A stretch of 8,188 bases of DNA from Armatimonadota bacterium (GTDB lineage Bacteria; Sysuimicrobiota; Sysuimicrobiia; Sysuimicrobiales; VGFF01): positions 1 through 8,188 of the forward strand of contig VGFF01000090.1 of NCBI GenBank assembly GCA_016868955.1, read 5' to 3'. How positions within the stretch are numbered: position 1 is the stretch's first letter; every line of letters starts with the position of its first letter. The position numbers and the translations under genes were made by a program. Below, one piece after another: positions 6,078 to 8,188 of the stretch. The notes under the pieces were generated by a model. The model saw only the letters and a program-made list of their open reading frames with translations. It was not told the DNA's origin and did not search any database.

Positions 6078-8188
6078 ATGCTCGCCCGCCTGACTTCCTT
6101 GTGCTCCATCCTCCGCGGCTTCGCGGCCGTCGTGACGTGCCTGCTCGCCGCGACGGCGGCGCGCGCCCAGGACCCGGCCGACCGCGCGCTGCACGTCTTC
6201 GTCGTCGATCACAGCTACTCGATGATGAACCAGGCGGGGCGACAGACCCGCTGGGACTTCGTCGTCGGCAAGCTCGGCGAGTGGCTCGAGACGCTGCCCA
6301 CCGACGGGTCCGCCGACGTCACGGTGCTGATGTTCAACGTCGACGTGCCCGGCAAGCGGCCGCGTCGCCGCGCTTCCGACCCGTACCTGCTCGAAGTCGC
6401 GAAGTGGGGCGGTGGCGACCGCAAGAAGGCGATGGACTTCGTCGCGGACATCGGGGAGCCGATCGACGGCGAAGGCACGGCGCTGTGGAACGCGCTCGGC
6501 TGGGCCGGCCGCAAGATCGACGCCGAAGGCGGCCGCTACTCCGACAGCTGGATCTACCTGTTCACCGACGGCGAGGACACCAACTCGCAGCGCATCGCCA
6601 CCGACAAGTCGTTCACCTTCCCGGAGGGCAGTGCGGGCCGTGAGCCGGTCCTGCAGATGTGGCGCAAGCTCGTCGCCAAGCACGAGTTCACCTACATGAT
6701 CGAGCAGCCGATCGGCGACATGGAGCCGCCGCTCGAGCCCGAGGCCGTCAATCCGAAGAACAAGCACATCTACACCTCGCGCCCCGAACTGCGCGACCAA
6801 CTGCGTGTCAGCGTCAACGTCGCCAAGCCGGAGTACCCGTGCGTGGCCGCGCCGCAGGACGTCGAGATCAACGTGCGCCTCGCGGGTTCCGGCAAGAAGC
6901 GCGTGCCGGGCGACGCGTCGTTCCGCGTCGAATTCCGCAGCGCCGACCCCGGCGTGCAACTTGAGATCACGCCGGCGAAGCTGCCGCTGAAGGACGGCAA
7001 GCACGTCGTCACCGTCAAGCCCAAGGGCGGCGCCGTCGGCAACGGCGTGAAGGGCAAGGTCGCTCTCGGCTTCCCTTCGATCGACAAGACCGACGTGCTC
7101 GGTCCGACCGAGATCCCGCTGCAGTTCGCAGCCATGGCCAAGGTGTCGATCGCTGCGACCACGCCGGCCGCCGACCTGAAGTGGCCGGTCGGACGCCCGC
7201 TGGAGCTGTCGGTGCAGCACACCGGCACGGCGGCCAGCTGGGACTTCGGCGATGGTGGCAAGGCCGCCGGCAACGCCGTGGCCCACGTGTTCCAGGCCGC
7301 CGGTTCCTACGACGTCGCGGTCACCGCCAAGGCCGATGGCCGCGAGCCCGCCGTCCGCCGCATCAAGGTGCAGGCGGTGCCCGCGGGGCTCGAGCTCAAG
7401 CAGGCCCCGGACACGGGCGTCATCGTCGGCAAGCCGGTGCTCTTCGTCGCCACGCCCGTGCTGGCGACGGCGTCCCGCTACGAGTGGACGGTCAACGGCG
7501 CCGCGCGCAACCCGCGCAACGCCGACGGCAACGAACTCGAAGTCCGCTTCGACGAGGCGGGCCAGGTCGAGGTCGCGGTGCGCGCGTACACCGACATCTG
7601 CGTGCTCGACCGCAAGGTGCAGGTCGCCGTCGGCGCCGGGTTGTCGCTGCGCATCACGCGCTTCGCGTCGTCGGTCGACGCCGGCCTCGCGGCCGAGTTC
7701 GAAGCCGAACTCAAGGGCGCGAGCAAGCGCGGCCGCGTGCAGTGGGAGCTCGTCGACCCCAAGACCGGCGCGCCGATCGATCCGGCGGCCAGGGGCGCGG
7801 CGCCGGCGGCGGGCGGCAAGAGCCTGTGGGCGATGACCGTGCCGCAAGGGGCGCCGGCGCAGGTGACGCTGCGCGCCCGCGCCGAGCTCGACGACGCCGA
7901 GAAGGCGCAACTCGGCGATGTCCTCGACGAGGTGCCGTTGACGGTGCGTCCGCCCGGCATCCACGTGCGCAAGGACAAGCCGGCCGACGCCGAGACGCTC
8001 GTGCTCGGCGAGGCGGCGCCGTTCGCGGCGTCGTGGACCGGCACCGGGGCGGCGGCGATCGCCTCGACGCGCTGGGAAGTGACCGTCGACGGTCGTCCGG
8101 CCATCCCGGCCGCCGACGTGCAGCCAAGCCAGGCCGCGGGCGCGGCGTCGTCGCAGTTCGCCGTCAACCTGCCGTCCGGCGGGGAGCT
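6078..8188 (+). CDS. Secreted VWA-domain and PKD-domain protein (3' end beyond window)
   Basis: The frame is open from the ATG at 6078 to the last base, giving 703 residues without a stop. Residues 1-30 are a classical signal peptide: basic start, apolar stretch FAAVVTCLLAATA, and ARA|QD as the cleavage site, so the protein is exported. Residues 36-245 are a von Willebrand factor A domain with a complete metal-ion-dependent adhesion site: D44-x-S46-x-S48 (DHSYS), T134 (GEGTALWNA) and D164 (FTDGEDTNS). Such domains bind Mg2+ and a protein partner. Residues about 386-432 form a PKD domain (SWDFGDGG at 387-394, HVFQAAGSYDV at 403-413). The rest (250-380 and 435-703) is beta-rich with repeated short strands, as in further Ig-like or PKD-like domains, not individually recognised. 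No Shine-Dalgarno is seen before 6078; the start is chosen from the signal peptide. The dissimilar cell location suggests this is a separate gene from the TIR/RyR block. The partner is unknown. Confidence 0.85.
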   Translation, partial: MLARLTSLCSILRGFAAVVTCLLAATAARAQDPADRALHVFVVDHSYSMMNQAGRQTRWDFVVGKLGEWLETLPTDGSADVTVLMFNVDVPGKRPRRRASDPYLLEVAKWGGGDRKKAMDFVADIGEPIDGEGTALWNALGWAGRKIDAEGGRYSDSWIYLFTDGEDTNSQRIATDKSFTFPEGSAGREPVLQMWRKLVAKHEFTYMIEQPIGDMEPPLEPEAVNPKNKHIYTSRPELRDQLRVSVNVAKPEYPCVAAPQDVEINVRLAGSGKKRVPGDASFRVEFRSADPGVQLEITPAKLPLKDGKHVVTVKPKGGAVGNGVKGKVALGFPSIDKTDVLGPTEIPLQFAAMAKVSIAATTPAADLKWPVGRPLELSVQHTGTAASWDFGDGGKAAGNAVAHVFQAAGSYDVAVTAKADGREPAVRRIKVQAVPAGLELKQAPDTGVIVGKPVLFVATPVLATASRYEWTVNGAARNPRNADGNELEVRFDEAGQVEVAVRAYTDICVLDRKVQVAVGAGLSLRITRFASSVDAGLAAEFEAELKGASKRGRVQWELVDPKTGAPIDPAARGAAPAAGGKSLWAMTVPQGAPAQVTLRARAELDDAEKAQLGDVLDEVPLTVRPPGIHVRKDKPADAETLVLGEAAPFAASWTGTGAAAIASTRWEVTVDGRPAIPAADVQPSQAAGAASSQFAVNLPSGGE

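Noticed and set aside
5708..6109. 134-residue N-terminal extension of the RyR protein
   Set aside because: The frame is open, but the composition is irregular and without motifs. The ATG at 5707 has a Shine-Dalgarno and is followed promptly by a membrane helix.
6033..7964. Minus-strand open frame of 643 codons opposite the VWA gene
   Set aside because: The plus strand carries a signal peptide, full MIDAS and PKD motif in a frame open to the window end. The minus frame is its complement and has no recognisable domain.

Overview
The window is GC-rich (roughly 70 % by eye, with strong G/C preference at third codon positions). It comes from a bacterium, because the genes are tightly packed and Shine-Dalgarno motifs stand before three starts. 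The sequence does not fix the phylum. A secreted VWA/PKD protein, regulatory-type multidomain proteins and very high GC would fit Planctomycetota, Myxococcota or a similar large-genome lineage, but this is inference. There are no tRNA or rRNA genes, CRISPR arrays or insertion sequences.

Layout from left to right. (1) Positions 1-123 hold the last 40 codons of a plus-strand gene that ends in a probable membrane helix. (2) Two minus-strand genes follow in probable operon order: a standard protein-L-isoaspartate O-methyltransferase (pcm, 1215-1895) and, 64 bp downstream, a 332-residue protein with an N-terminal nucleoside-deoxyribosyltransferase-like (DRHyd, TIR-related) domain (152-1150). (3) Divergent from pcm, with only 43 bp between starts, is a 649-residue plus-strand protein (1939-3888). 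It fuses an unrecognised helical N-terminus, a decayed PIMT-like Rossmann domain, a TIR domain with its likely catalytic Glu, and a small C-terminal helical domain. (4) Convergent with it, 7 bp away, is a 603-residue minus-strand membrane protein (3896-5707): a two-helix channel-like N-terminus, an RCK/TrkA-N NAD-binding domain, a second Rossmann-like domain and two RyR-type domains in tandem. (5) After a 370-bp gap in which no gene is visible, a plus-strand secreted protein (6078 to the window end, incomplete) carries a signal peptide, a VWA domain with a complete MIDAS and a PKD domain.

The central block (152-5707) is the interesting part. Four adjacent genes carry two NAD/nucleotide-hydrolase-type folds (DRHyd and TIR), two PIMT folds (one intact, one degenerate) and a membrane NAD-binding protein with RyR domains. 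TIR, DRHyd and RyR domains recur in nucleotide-centred bacterial conflict systems, so the block is a candidate defence or stress-signalling island in which the PIMT fold may serve as sensor or regulator. That role is inferred from domains and proximity; nothing here shows activity, and the strand layout (- - + -) rules out one single operon.
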